From positions 1-61,102 of the IMG/VR virus record IMGVR_UViG_3300032893_000047: a stretch of DNA of 61,102 nt, one strand, 5' to 3'. The notes beneath the pieces are model-generated. The model had not been told where the DNA came from, made no database searches, and was given only the letters and a program-made list of their open reading frames with translations. This DNA comes from a virus. Shown here one piece after another: positions 1-8,148 of this stretch (positions are counted from its first letter, which is position 1; every line of letters starts with the position of its first letter). Made by a program: the position numbers and the translations under genes.

Positions 1-127
1 TCTTGAAATATTTTCCGAAGATATTTCTACAATAGTTCAAGGAGATGCAGAAAATATAATTGTAAGCGACAAATTTCAAACCACAAAAGGTATTTCAGGC
101 TTTTTAAAATTATTTAAAAAAAACTAT
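1..127. repeat. Left copy of the 127-bp terminal direct repeat
   Basis: Bases 1-127 are identical to 60976-61102 and the fibre reading frame continues across the join. The length of 127 is a common assembler k-mer, so this is most likely an overlap that shows a circular (or circularly permuted) genome rather than a biological terminal repeat. One copy should be removed, giving about 60,975 bp. Confidence 0.95.
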
Positions 128-1210
128 CTGAAAATGATTTATAAGGGTATAGGGAATTATATTTCAATGCCTGGAACTAAATTATCTGATCCCTTGACTT
201 TACCAAATGATAGTGGAAGACAATGTTGTTTTAGTGATGATGGCGTTTATTTTGCAGTAACTACTCAATCGACGCCTTATCTTATTATATATAAAATATC
301 AGGAGATACTTTTACGGCACTTACTAATCCAGTGACATTGCCTGCAGGCGTTGCGTATGGATGTTGTTTTAGTCCTGATGGAATATATCTTGCGATTGCG
401 CACGCATCTTCACCATATATTACGATTTACAAAAGAACGGGAGATACTTTTACAAAATTATCTGATCCCGGCATTTTACCTGCAAGCGACGGAAGAGGAT
501 GTTGTTTTAGTCCTGATGGAACATATCTTGTAGTAGGTCATCAGAACTCACCATACATTACGATTTATAAAAGATCGGGAGATACTTTCACAAAATTAAC
601 AAATCCCGTTAATTTGCCTACTGGAGAAGGACATACGCCAGTATTTAGTTATGATATGAATTATCTTGCGATTGCGCACGCATCTTCACCATATATTACG
701 ATTTACAAAAGGTCTGCAGACACTTTTACCAAATTATCTAACCCGGGAACATTGCCTGCCAATGATTCATACGGAGCATCATTTAGTTATGATGGAATAT
801 ATCTTGCAGTTACAAATCTAACCACGTCACCATACATTACGATTTATAAAAGATCAGGAGATACTTTCACGAAACTTCCTGATCCAGCGGTACTTCCACC
901 GGGCAGCCCAGAATTTTGTTCATTTAGTTATGATGGTAATTATTTATCTATTTCTCATGATGTATCTCCTTACGTTACGATTTATAAAAGAACGGGAGAT
1001 ACTTTCACAAAGATAGCAAATCCCAGCATCTTGCCGAATGGTACTTCTCACGGATGTAAATTCAGTAGATTTGGAATGTATCTTGCAGTAAATAGTTTAA
1101 GTACACCTTTTGTTACTATATACAAAAATATGTTATCCGCTAATAAAATGTGGATTATTGAAGATTTAAAAACTTCTTATCCAGATGATATGCAATACCT
1201 ATTTAATTAG
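2..1210 (+). CDS. Tail fibre with seven-bladed propeller domain, 3' part
   Basis: This is the C-terminal part of the gene that begins at 60551; joined across the repeat it encodes about 545 residues. The first internal ATG in this window is at 134, but the frame is open from base 2 and continuous with the right end. Seven repeats of roughly 48 residues each carry a core like SPYITIYKRSGDTFTKL followed by PxxLP and an FSxDGxYLA strand, which is the pattern of a seven-bladed WD40-like beta-propeller. A short tail of about 25 residues follows. By position after the baseplate genes and by repeat content I infer a receptor-binding or fibre-tip protein. The blade-like repeats are seen directly; the receptor role is inference. 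Confidence 0.8.
   Translation, partial: LEIFSEDISTIVQGDAENIIVSDKFQTTKGISGFLKLFKKNYLKMIYKGIGNYISMPGTKLSDPLTLPNDSGRQCCFSDDGVYFAVTTQSTPYLIIYKISGDTFTALTNPVTLPAGVAYGCCFSPDGIYLAIAHASSPYITIYKRTGDTFTKLSDPGILPASDGRGCCFSPDGTYLVVGHQNSPYITIYKRSGDTFTKLTNPVNLPTGEGHTPVFSYDMNYLAIAHASSPYITIYKRSADTFTKLSNPGTLPANDSYGASFSYDGIYLAVTNLTTSPYITIYKRSGDTFTKLPDPAVLPPGSPEFCSFSYDGNYLSISHDVSPYVTIYKRTGDTFTKIANPSILPNGTSHGCKFSRFGMYLAVNSLSTPFVTIYKNMLSANKMWIIEDLKTSYPDDMQYLFN
386..435 (+). repeat. Exact 50-bp intragenic repeat, copy 1
   Basis: Identical to 662-711. Both copies encode the same strand of a propeller blade (residues AIAHASSPYITIYK). Exact nucleotide identity, against diverged neighbouring blades, suggests recent duplication or gene conversion between blades 2 and 4. 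Confidence 0.85.
662..711 (+). repeat. Exact 50-bp intragenic repeat, copy 2
   Basis: Second copy of the blade repeat at 386-435, inside the propeller fibre gene. Confidence 0.85.
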
Positions 1211-1444
1211 GAGGAAAATTGAAAACGGAATCATCTATTGAAATAAACAATTGATTATCTTTCAGAATTATATCAAGTTTTTCTGAATTACTGACTAATG
1301 GTAAATATGATTTGTCTTGATATATGATAGATGAAAAGGAATAAGGATCACATATTGGAAACTAATATTTTGTTTTTTTGACATTACATAAGATGTATCA
1401 AAAAAATTATAAATATGCACAATATTGGATAAGGAGTAAAAACC

Positions 1445-1597
1445 ATGAAATGGAACGATACAGAATATTTGCCCGGTCAAGCATTAGTTCAAGACGCCGG
1501 ATATGTTCATCAAAACATACAACCTAATAGGGATTATTTTATGGAAGCGAAGCCTGGATATACGCCTTATACGTATCCGCATCCATTGGTAACATGA
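1445..1597 (+). CDS. Small hypothetical protein, 50 aa
   Basis: ATG at 1445 follows the purine-rich AAGGAGTAAAAACC; the stop is TGA at 1595-1597. The peptide is rich in Tyr, Pro and Gly (ends PGYTPYTYPHPLVT) with no membrane segment or Cys pair. It lies between two fibre genes, so a small fibre-associated or chaperone role is possible, but I recognise no family. Confidence 0.55.
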   Translation: MKWNDTEYLPGQALVQDAGYVHQNIQPNRDYFMEAKPGYTPYTYPHPLVT

Positions 1598-1632
1598 GAA
1601 AAAAAGGGAAAAAAATCGAAAGAGATTATAAT

Positions 1633-1749
1633 ATGAGAATAAAAAAAATATTAAAAACATGTAAATTGTGTGGTAAAGAATTTTACGGGGAAAATGATAA
1701 TGAAAATAAAATATGCTTTCATTGTTATCAAAAATGGAATGCAAGATAG
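1633..1749 (+). CDS. Small CxxC protein, 38 aa
   Basis: ATG at 1633 after AAAGAGATTATAAT; ends TAG 1747-1749, ten bases before the next start. Two CxxC pairs (CKLC and CFHC, about 20 residues apart) make a minimal zinc ribbon. It is one of many such peptides in this genome. Function unknown. Confidence 0.55.
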   Translation: MRIKKILKTCKLCGKEFYGENDNENKICFHCYQKWNAR

Positions 1750-1758
1750 GAGTTAAAT

Positions 1759-2814
1759 ATGGCATTAGCGGATCAGGTACTTGATAGTCGAGTTGAAAAA
1801 ACAACTTATAATGATAATGATATATATCAAATAGGCGATAGCGAAGAATTAGAAAATACTTTCAAAAAAAGTAAAAAGCAAAAGGGAAGTACTCTATCAA
1901 ATGCGGTAATCGCAAAATTCATTGCAAAAACAAATAAAGAAAGTATCGCCGATAACGATATATTTGTTGGCGGAGATAGTGCCTCATCAAATAATCCCGT
2001 AACGTGGTTATGGTCAATGATAAAGAGTACATTGAAAACATATTTCGACACATTATATGGCGGCACCTCAATAAAATCTGCAACGAGTGCTGGTTATACA
2101 ATCCTTGATAATGACAAATATACTGATATATTTTGTGATTCTACTGGGGGAGATTGTCCTATCGTAATGCCATTACTTGCGAATAACATACTTAGAAAAA
2201 TAAGGATATTTCATGTTAAAGGTGACGGATCACATAAAGTAACGATTGCTCCAAATGGAACAGATGCAAATAAATTAACTGTCGATGGATTAAATTCTTT
2301 GTATCTTCCTAAAATTGGGAATTATATTTTATTACAGCAAGATTCAATTTCCGGATATTGGATTGTCCTTGATGAAAAAATAACAAGTCAAGCGAGATTT
2401 AATACTCATGCTGGTTATGGTTCTACGGCTACCAAAATACCTTATTTTACCAATCAAGTTGAAAATATAGGTAATATGATGACAGTAACAAATGATAGTA
2501 CCAATGGTTTGCAGGTTACTATCAATCGATCGGGTCGATATTCTGGATTGTATGAAATGGCGAGTGCCACTTCTTCATCAACTTATTCAGGTGTAACATT
2601 AAACAGCACTCAATTAACAACGGCTATTGGTAGTGTAACGATATCCGATTGTATAACTCGATGCCTTATATCTAATGTATCAGGTGGATGGGATCCTGCA
2701 TCATCTCCATTTTCATTATATTTAAAAAAAGGCGATGTAATTAGACCTCATACAAACGGTGACGCACCCGGTAATGCAGGCTTTTGTTTTTTTAATGTAA
2801 CTTATGAAGGATAA
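1759..2814 (+). CDS. Tail fibre or tail-associated structural protein, 351 aa
   Basis: ATG at 1759 with TAGGAG upstream. The protein is rich in Asn, Ser, Thr and Gly with no membrane segment. The N-terminal 110 residues contain a helical stretch (NPVTWLWSMIKSTLKTYFDTLY) like the linker regions of phage tail fibre proteins, and the rest looks beta-rich, ending in a compact C-terminal domain. It follows the propeller fibre gene, which supports a second fibre or fibre-tip protein. The family is not firmly recognised, so the call rests on composition and position. Confidence 0.6.
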   Translation: MALADQVLDSRVEKTTYNDNDIYQIGDSEELENTFKKSKKQKGSTLSNAVIAKFIAKTNKESIADNDIFVGGDSASSNNPVTWLWSMIKSTLKTYFDTLYGGTSIKSATSAGYTILDNDKYTDIFCDSTGGDCPIVMPLLANNILRKIRIFHVKGDGSHKVTIAPNGTDANKLTVDGLNSLYLPKIGNYILLQQDSISGYWIVLDEKITSQARFNTHAGYGSTATKIPYFTNQVENIGNMMTVTNDSTNGLQVTINRSGRYSGLYEMASATSSSTYSGVTLNSTQLTTAIGSVTISDCITRCLISNVSGGWDPASSPFSLYLKKGDVIRPHTNGDAPGNAGFCFFNVTYEG

Positions 2815-2818
2815 ATAA

Positions 2819-3472
2819 ATGTCAAAAAAAATTGAAGATCGACAAGACGACTTATTGGAAGTCAAAGCAGAATTACAACGATTATCGAATTTGGTAAGCG
2901 AAGCCAAAAAAAATCCTGGTTCAAGTATTGAAATGTTTGCAGTCATAAAATCTTTGAAAGATCAAATTTTAACGATGAATGAAATGACAACAACTATCTT
3001 ATCGCAGGCAAATAATAATTATGCGAGAGTTGAACAAAAAGTTGATGATAATAATAAGCGGTTAGATATGTTTCAATCTGAAATTCGAGATTTTACTACT
3101 GCAATAAGTCAACTTTCCATGAGGATAGAATCTAAAGTTATCGAGCAGGATAAAAAAATTGAAAACATAGAAAGTACTGTCGGACATTTTACTGGTGAAC
3201 GGGTTTGTGAAACATCAACAAAAAAATTTTGTGAAGAAATGGAAAAAGAAAAGCCAATGATCGAAACTTTAATTGAAAAAGAAAAAAATAAAAAAAGTGA
3301 TTTAAAAACTATTAAAAATGGATTATTAAAAAATATAGGGGCTTCTTTAGTCGGCGTTGGCATAGCGTTAATAATAATATTATATATTGGTTCCAGCATA
3401 TTTTTTAAGTCACAAATAGATGAAATAAAAAAAATGATACCAATCACAAAAAGTAAATCAGGGACACCATGA
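2819..3472 (+). CDS. Coiled-coil protein with C-terminal membrane anchor, 217 aa
   Basis: Starts at ATG 2819, four bases after the previous stop. Residues 1-165 are predominantly charged heptad-like sequence (long coiled coil); residues about 170-195 (NIGASLVGVGIALIIILYIGSSIFF) form one hydrophobic segment, followed by a short charged tail. This tail-anchored coiled-coil layout, at the head of the lysis block, fits a lysis accessory or membrane-organising protein. No enzymatic motif is visible. Confidence 0.55.
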   Translation: MSKKIEDRQDDLLEVKAELQRLSNLVSEAKKNPGSSIEMFAVIKSLKDQILTMNEMTTTILSQANNNYARVEQKVDDNNKRLDMFQSEIRDFTTAISQLSMRIESKVIEQDKKIENIESTVGHFTGERVCETSTKKFCEEMEKEKPMIETLIEKEKNKKSDLKTIKNGLLKNIGASLVGVGIALIIILYIGSSIFFKSQIDEIKKMIPITKSKSGTP

Positions 3473-3562
3473 GTACAAAATGCGAGTTAAATTATTTTTT
3501 GAAGATAAATCATAAAATGACAACTTATGTTATTTTAGATAAAAAATTATAAGGAGAAAAAT

Positions 3563-4012
3563 ATGTTATATAACACACAAGGAGACCCCCGATGGGGAAA
3601 TGATGGGATGGGATTGCCTGCCGATCCAATGAGATTATGGGCGTGTCTTATTACTGCCATTGCTAATATCTATGATATTTTACCGGGAGAATTAAATAAA
3701 TGGTTAGTTGAAAATAATGGCTATTATGGGAAAGGATTTCCTGGGAAAGAATCATTTTTGAAATGGGAAATTATTGAAAATCATCTTAATTTCCTTCATT
3801 CTGATTTTTTTGAGATACCAGTTTTTGATGACAAGACTTTTTATATTGTCAGAATTCATCATCGGAAATACGGAACGGAACATTACTGCAATATGCTTGC
3901 AATCGATGATGCTGATCCGACAAAGTTCAAGATATTCGATACTGATTACGGTGATATACTTTCATATGCTACAAATCAAATATTGGGAATTACAAAGATA
4001 AAGAAATTATGA
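3563..4012 (+). CDS. Papain-like C39-family peptidase domain protein, possible endolysin
   Basis: ATG 3563 follows AAGGAGAAAAAT. The 149-residue protein opens with QGDPRWGNDG, then Cys28 in a WACLITAIAN helix, and later His107 in GTEHYCNMLAIDD and an acidic DTDYGD segment near residue 127. This Cys/His/Asp order is that of C39-like papain-fold peptidases, a fold also used by phage peptidoglycan endopeptidases. It lies beside holin-like and transglycosylase genes, which supports a role in cell-wall digestion. The family match is from motif memory only. Confidence 0.55.
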   Translation: MLYNTQGDPRWGNDGMGLPADPMRLWACLITAIANIYDILPGELNKWLVENNGYYGKGFPGKESFLKWEIIENHLNFLHSDFFEIPVFDDKTFYIVRIHHRKYGTEHYCNMLAIDDADPTKFKIFDTDYGDILSYATNQILGITKIKKL

Positions 4013-4173
4013 AAATACGTCTTATATTTGAAGATGATACAAAGAAAATAATTCATTTCAACGAAGAGTTTGAAAAGTTCAAAGATGATCTATTCGAACA
4101 GGAACTTAGAAAGTTTTGCAAAGAACAATATGCAAAACAGTTGAAAAATTATATTATTTTGAAAGGAAAATAA
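4009..4173 (+). CDS. Small charged protein, 54 aa
   Basis: ATG 4009 overlaps the previous stop (ATGA), implying translational coupling. The peptide is highly charged and helical with no Cys pair or membrane segment. It ends TAA 4171-4173 one base before the next ATG. Function unknown. Confidence 0.6.
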   Translation: MKIRLIFEDDTKKIIHFNEEFEKFKDDLFEQELRKFCKEQYAKQLKNYIILKGK

Positions 4174-4174
4174 A

Positions 4175-4420
4175 ATGAAACAATTTTTTGTTGATGATAC
4201 CGGAAGCCTTTCAATGGGACGGTTGGTAACATTTTTATTATTCCTGATAGCGACATTTATTTTATTTTGGTCATTGTTTAAAAATGAAATTGCTGTAAAT
4301 GGTGATATAATATTCAAACTTTATACGATTTCTTTAGGTGCAAAAACTTTCCAATCATTTGCGGAAAATATAAATAAAAACGGACAAAATCAAGGACAAA
4401 AAAATGATATGCAACGATAA
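4175..4420 (+). CDS. Holin-like small membrane protein, 81 aa
   Basis: ATG 4175 with AAAGGAAAAT upstream. Residues 15-35 (GRLVTFLLFLIATFILFWSLF) are one clear transmembrane segment; a weaker amphipathic segment lies at 45-60. The opening FVDDTGSLSMGRLV resembles small phage holin-like proteins that begin with a short polar head and one or two membrane spans. Its neighbours are lysis genes. Holin function is inferred. Confidence 0.55.
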   Translation: MKQFFVDDTGSLSMGRLVTFLLFLIATFILFWSLFKNEIAVNGDIIFKLYTISLGAKTFQSFAENINKNGQNQGQKNDMQR

Positions 4421-4470
4421 GATTGTCCATTTTATAACGATTGTAATAAGTTGAAAAGCGGAGATGAGAA

Positions 4471-4566
4471 ATTAATAATAATGGCAGTTATCCTTATTGT
4501 TTCATCCCGCATTACAATAAAAAAACGAATACGGATGAATGTTGTAATTGGAGGGAAATAAAGTGA
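4471..4566 (+). CDS. Small Cys-rich peptide with a probable AUU start
   Basis: The frame ATT 4471 to TGA 4564-4566 encodes 31 residues including PYCFIPHYNKKTNTDECCNW, a composition like the other small Cys proteins here. There is no ATG/GTG/TTG start, but GGAG (4460-4463) lies exactly 7 nt before ATT, the same arrangement as two larger genes in this genome. Its stop overlaps the next start as GTGA. An alternative is a decayed gene: the frame 4421 onward encodes CPFYNDC and would join this one by a frameshift. Confidence 0.4.
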   Translation: MNNNGSYPYCFIPHYNKKTNTDECCNWREIK

Positions 4567-5213
4567 AATGGTATCATGTAACAATAATTATATTAAGCGT
4601 TATAGTGATTATTCTTATTACAGGTATATGCTTATCTGTATATTTCGGAAAACAGCAAATAACGACATTAACGAAAAAAATAGATTCCGATCTTTTGAAA
4701 TTCAAAAATTACGATAAGATTATTAACAATAATGACGCATCAATTGATATTCTTAATAAGCAATATAATGAATTAAAAAAACAAAAACAAATAACAATAA
4801 TAGAATATAAGACCTTGACTGATCCGCAAAAAGAAGCGGCGTATCAAACTCTTTTGACACAAAACAATTCATTTGATGCTTTGGTAAAATCTCAAACAAT
4901 CAAATTAGTTGAATTGGAAAAAGAATTAAAAGATTGTAACACTGATTTGAATACTGCTAAAGACGATCTTAAAAAAGCAAACGATAAATTAAAAATTATT
5001 TGGCACCCGAATATAGGATTGTTCTTATCCGAAAGCGCATCTATTGATACCGGACTTAATGCTGAGTTCATAACGAGTTTGAATGTTGATAAATATATTT
5101 GGGACCATTTTTATATCGGCGGAGGATTAAACTTTGATTTACGTCAGGATATAATGAACGATAAAACATATTACGGCAGTGGTGTAAATATAATTATAGG
5201 AGGAGTATTTTGA
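4563..5213 (+). CDS. Membrane-anchored coiled-coil protein, spanin-like, 216 aa
   Basis: GTG 4563 is preferred over TTG 4548 because GGAGGG (4550-4555) is well spaced from it and it overlaps the preceding TGA. One N-terminal membrane span (about residues 5-27, ITGICLSVYF end) is followed by about 120 residues of coiled coil and a C-terminal beta-rich domain ending SGVNIIIGGVF. An inner-membrane anchor followed by a periplasmic coiled coil is the layout of i-spanins, though the beta-rich end is unusual. Its place is in the lysis block. Confidence 0.5.
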   Translation: MKWYHVTIIILSVIVIILITGICLSVYFGKQQITTLTKKIDSDLLKFKNYDKIINNNDASIDILNKQYNELKKQKQITIIEYKTLTDPQKEAAYQTLLTQNNSFDALVKSQTIKLVELEKELKDCNTDLNTAKDDLKKANDKLKIIWHPNIGLFLSESASIDTGLNAEFITSLNVDKYIWDHFYIGGGLNFDLRQDIMNDKTYYGSGVNIIIGGVF

Positions 5214-5344
5214 TAACGATAAAAGATATTATTGGATTTTCTGCGATTATAATTATGCTTAAACTTGCAAAAGATAAAATCATAAAACAAGAAAAACTTA
5301 ATAAACAAAATGAGAAAATGAGAAAAAAATATACTGGAGTATAA
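5210..5344 (+). CDS. Small membrane peptide, 44 aa
   Basis: TTG 5210 overlaps the previous TGA and is preceded by AGGAGG (5199-5204). Residues 6-20 are hydrophobic (DIIGFSAIIIMLKLA), followed by a Lys-rich helix. Stop TAA 5342-5344 shares its last base with the next ATG. A coupled small membrane protein in the lysis block; role unknown. Confidence 0.5.
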   Translation: MITIKDIIGFSAIIIMLKLAKDKIIKQEKLNKQNEKMRKKYTGV

Positions 5345-5850
5345 TGAAAACATTATTGATAGAATTATTAATACTATCGATTTTTCTTTTTTCATCTTTT
5401 AGGGTAGTTGAGAATAAGCCATTAACGAGAGAACAATATTATTCCGAGATAACCAGACACCCGGAAATAATCAAAGAAATATTTTTCTATAATCAAAGAT
5501 ATGGGTATGAGCCGGAAATACTGATTGCATTGTGTTACCAGGAAAGCAGATTCAAACAATTTGCCATATGTCACAATAAAAATGGATCAATAGATTGCGG
5601 GCTCTATTCGTTAAACTCATATTATTTTAAAATACCTAATATATTTGATATAAAAGTAAATATTTCAAACGGAATATTTTATTTTGATTATTGTTTTCAA
5701 AAAGGAGGTTCAATTAAATCAGCATTAATGATATACAATTGTGGAAAAATAGATTATAATAAATCAGGTAAATATGTGGATGATATAATTTCATTTGCAA
5801 ATAAATTAAAGATAGGATATTTAAATGCAGGAAATATGGAAAGATATTGA
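5344..5850 (+). CDS. Lytic transglycosylase (SLT fold) with N-terminal signal
   Basis: The 168-residue protein has a hydrophobic signal or anchor (residues 3-18, LLIELLILSIFLFSSF) and then an SLT-like domain: the catalytic Glu is probably Glu67 in ALCYQESRF, followed by a G(L)YSLN segment and ALMIYNCGK in place of the usual AYNAG motif. It would cleave peptidoglycan on the periplasmic side. With the C39-like and holin-like proteins it forms the lysis set. The last 26 bases overlap a homing endonuclease gene, so its C-terminus may have been altered by that insertion. Confidence 0.75.
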   Translation: MKTLLIELLILSIFLFSSFRVVENKPLTREQYYSEITRHPEIIKEIFFYNQRYGYEPEILIALCYQESRFKQFAICHNKNGSIDCGLYSLNSYYFKIPNIFDIKVNISNGIFYFDYCFQKGGSIKSALMIYNCGKIDYNKSGKYVDDIISFANKLKIGYLNAGNMERY

Positions 5851-6340
5851 AAACTATGAAGGCTTATATAAAATAAGCAATTTTGGAAATATTAAAGCAA
5901 TGCCCAAAAAAGCAGGATTCAACAATCGAAAAGAAAAATTATTAAAATATAAAATTAATCAATTCGGTTATTTAACTATAGGATTATGTAAAAATAGTAA
6001 AAGAAAATGGTTTATGATACATAGGTTAATAGCAAATGCTTTTATTTCGAGTATAAAAAATAAACCACAAGTTAACCATAAAGATGGTAATAAACAAAAT
6101 AATCATATTGATAATTTAGAATGGTGCACTTCAAGCGAAAACTTAAAACATGCTTTTAAAATAGGATTAAGAAATGGTAATGGCGAAAAGCATAGTCAAC
6201 ATAAACTTAAAAATGAAGATATTTTATGGATAAGAAAAAATCATCAAGATTATTCGAGAGAAAATTTATCAAAAAAATATAATATTTCTAAGTCTAATTT
6301 GTGTTTGATTATAAATAATAAAACATGGAATCATATTTAA
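5825..6340 (+). CDS. HNH homing endonuclease with NUMOD4 domain
   Basis: The 171-residue protein starts with a NUMOD4 motif (EIWKDIENYEGLYKISNFG), then an HNH core: HRLIANAF followed by VNHKDGNKQNNHIDNLEWC and SENLKHAF. A short C-terminal helix-turn-helix-like segment (NLSKKYNISKSNLCLII) follows. This is the standard free-standing phage HNH homing nuclease; it would cut DNA of phages lacking the gene. It overlaps the end of the transglycosylase gene by 26 bases, typical of insertion at a gene end. Confidence 0.85.
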   Translation: MQEIWKDIENYEGLYKISNFGNIKAMPKKAGFNNRKEKLLKYKINQFGYLTIGLCKNSKRKWFMIHRLIANAFISSIKNKPQVNHKDGNKQNNHIDNLEWCTSSENLKHAFKIGLRNGNGEKHSQHKLKNEDILWIRKNHQDYSRENLSKKYNISKSNLCLIINNKTWNHI

Positions 6341-6345
6341 AATGA

Positions 6346-6450
6346 AAAAGCAGAAAAAAGAGCCGATCAGATAATCCAGACGGCTCTTAGGTTGAAATAC
6401 AATTATGAACGATATAGAAAGACTCATGAAATAGAATATCTAAAATAATC
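6346..6450 (+). pseudogene. Possible coding fragment without start
   Basis: In frame after the HNH stop, an open stretch encodes EKAEKRADQIIQTALRLKYN and ends with TAA near 6450. It has no start codon with a ribosome site. It may be the remainder of a gene displaced by the HNH insertion, or chance coding in a short stretch. Confidence 0.25.
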
Positions 6451-6470
6451 AATATTTCTCCTATGATTTT

Positions 6471-6504
6471 CCGGGCATGAGATTATATCAAATGTCCGGT
6501 TTTT
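6471..6504 (+). terminator. Rho-independent terminator ending the lysis block
   Basis: CCGGGCAT (6471-6478) pairs with ATGTCCGG (6492-6499), 8 bp with one G-U, followed directly by TTTTTATTTTT. It lies between the rightward late genes and the convergent leftward operon. Confidence 0.8.
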
Positions 6505-6774
6505 ATTTTTCACTAACATTTACTGTTTTTCAATACAAAAGATATAGTTATTGTATATTTTTAATAGATTTTTTGTTAATATATTGACAATATATTGTAA
6601 ATAACTATACCTCAAAAATGGCTGATTTGCTATAATGCTTATATATCTTAATCACAATCGCCGGACATATCAAAACATATAATTATACGATTATTGAAAA
6701 TTTTATCAATACAATCAATCTATAAACAAATTTTTATTTTATAGGTATTAAGTCGTCTGGTATTTCGATTATCA
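6505..6774. other. AT-rich intergenic region with a 10-bp inverted repeat
   Basis: No gene is seen. TATAGTTATT (6543-6552) and AATAACTATA (6600-6609) are a perfect inverted repeat. The right arm overlaps a possible -10 (TATACC, 6606-6611) placed 16 nt after TTGACA (6584-6589), so it could be an operator over a rightward promoter. The transcript would run antisense into the leftward operon. A further TATAAT lies near 6640. Confidence 0.35.
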
Positions 6775-6963
6775 TTATTTACCCCAAAATAAAATCCAAT
6801 CTTTTTTATAATCTTTACAATCTTTATTTTTATTCTTTCGTCTGCAAAAATCAAGAATATAAATTTTATCTCCTTTATAATCATTTTCATTCGTTTTTAT
6901 TCTGCAATTGAAAAGACCTAATTCAGAATAATGTTTACAATATTTGCAATATCTTTCGGTCAT
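6775..6963 (-). CDS. Cys-rich small protein, 62 aa
   Basis: Last gene of the leftward operon. It has CKYCKHY near the start and further Cys at FNC, DFC and KDC, giving a likely zinc-binding fold. Similar spacing occurs in the rightward gene at 23336. No known function. Confidence 0.65.
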   Translation of the reverse strand: MTERYCKYCKHYSELGLFNCRIKTNENDYKGDKIYILDFCRRKNKNKDCKDYKKDWILFWGK

Positions 6964-6971
6964 AAAAACTC

Positions 6972-8135
6972 CTATTCAAATTTAATAAAAAGTAAAAGTG
7001 CGAGACATATACTTGCTAAAAGTTCTATCGCGAAAGACGGCAAAAACAAATATAATGCCAATACCCATCCCGAAAACAATTCATGCTTTTCTTCCTGGAA
7101 TATACCTGAATTATTTGATTCGGTTGTAATCTTTTCATCTCTGGCAGTCTTGATTTCATTATTGATTTGTGAAAGTTGATTGTCAATGCCCTGAAGTATT
7201 TTATATTGTTGCCCCCGTTCATATTTCAATCTCAATTTATCGGAAGTATTATCGCCTTTTTGAGAATCGATGTTTTTGATAAGATTGAATTGAAGGTCTC
7301 TTGATGATTGAATATTATTTTTTTTGGATTGAAGATCGTCGATATTATTTTTAATTTCTGATATTTTGTTTAAATCTTTTTTTGTCTGAATCTTTTCATC
7401 GGAGAAAACATTTTTTGAAAGATAAACATCATATTTGTAATAAAGAATTGTCCCGGTATTATAACAAAAAAGAATGAAATAAATAAAAGCAAATAAAATA
7501 AAAAGTAGATTTTTTTTGATTATAAAAAATATTGTAAACTCAAGACATATTATAGACATAAGAAGAAAAGCGAAGGCGCAAATAAAAGCGTCAATATAAT
7601 CCTTATTGTTAAAATTTTTCATGTTGCCGTAAAACACATATTTGACGCCGATATAAACAAAACATATCCCGACAAATGCTATGATTATCCTAAAAAACTT
7701 AAATAGATTGATATTTATGTTCGGTTGAACTTTTTTTACTTCCTGTTTTTTTTCAGGGATGATAATTTTATCTTCTGGTTGTTCGGGATTCAATTCATCT
7801 TTAATTTCTGGTTGTTCGATTGTTTTTTTTTCTTTCGGTTTTCTTGCGACCTTAACCATAAGATTATCATTAAGTTCCCCAGAATAATATTTATAAATAT
7901 TATTTTCTGTCATTCCGGTAGTTGATAACTGTTTCATGAGTGAAAGTAATTCTTCCTGGGTAAGATGAAATCTATCTTTAAGAATGGTCATCGGCGGGAA
8001 TAAATCTTTTAATACTCTATGACCGGACAAATGATTTTCTTTATATTTATCGGAGATGAATTGAATCAAATCCTTTTTATCATCGAATAAATTTATTTTG
8101 TTTTCTCGGATAGATGCTTGAAAATTATTTATCAT
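6972..8135 (-). CDS. Multi-pass membrane protein with cytoplasmic head and coiled coil, 387 aa
   Basis: Residues 1-130 are soluble with an acidic Pro/Glu/Lys-rich linker; four or five hydrophobic segments follow between about residues 145 and 245. A charged coiled coil of about 90 residues (KNNIDDLQSKKNNIQSS region) comes next, and a last membrane segment near the C-terminus. The start has AGGAAAGG upstream. It is adjacent to another membrane protein gene and may form a complex with it. No family recognised. Confidence 0.6.
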   Translation of the reverse strand: MINNFQASIRENKINLFDDKKDLIQFISDKYKENHLSGHRVLKDLFPPMTILKDRFHLTQEELLSLMKQLSTTGMTENNIYKYYSGELNDNLMVKVARKPKEKKTIEQPEIKDELNPEQPEDKIIIPEKKQEVKKVQPNININLFKFFRIIIAFVGICFVYIGVKYVFYGNMKNFNNKDYIDAFICAFAFLLMSIICLEFTIFFIIKKNLLFILFAFIYFILFCYNTGTILYYKYDVYLSKNVFSDEKIQTKKDLNKISEIKNNIDDLQSKKNNIQSSRDLQFNLIKNIDSQKGDNTSDKLRLKYERGQQYKILQGIDNQLSQINNEIKTARDEKITTESNNSGIFQEEKHELFSGWVLALYLFLPSFAIELLASICLALLLFIKFE

Positions 8136-8148
8136 TTAGAAGCCTTTC

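Noticed and set aside
1-127. Biological direct terminal repeats
   Set aside because: The length equals a usual assembly k-mer and a single gene runs across the join, so it is an assembly overlap of a circular map.
386-1130. Diversity-generating retroelement acting on the fibre
   Set aside because: No reverse transcriptase gene and no template repeat with adenine changes. The repeats are ordinary blade repeats.
1484-1804. Long minus-strand frame over the small rightward genes
   Set aside because: Composition is that of a reversed AT-rich sequence, no ribosome site, and it overlaps better supported rightward genes.
4404-4454. Separate short gene from ATG 4404
   Set aside because: It ends after 16 codons and lacks a ribosome site. 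The Cys-rich frames around it are better explained by the ATT 4471 start or by decay.
5825-6340. Group I intron around the HNH gene
   Set aside because: No conserved P/Q/R/S-like core and no split gene was found on either side; the nuclease seems free-standing.
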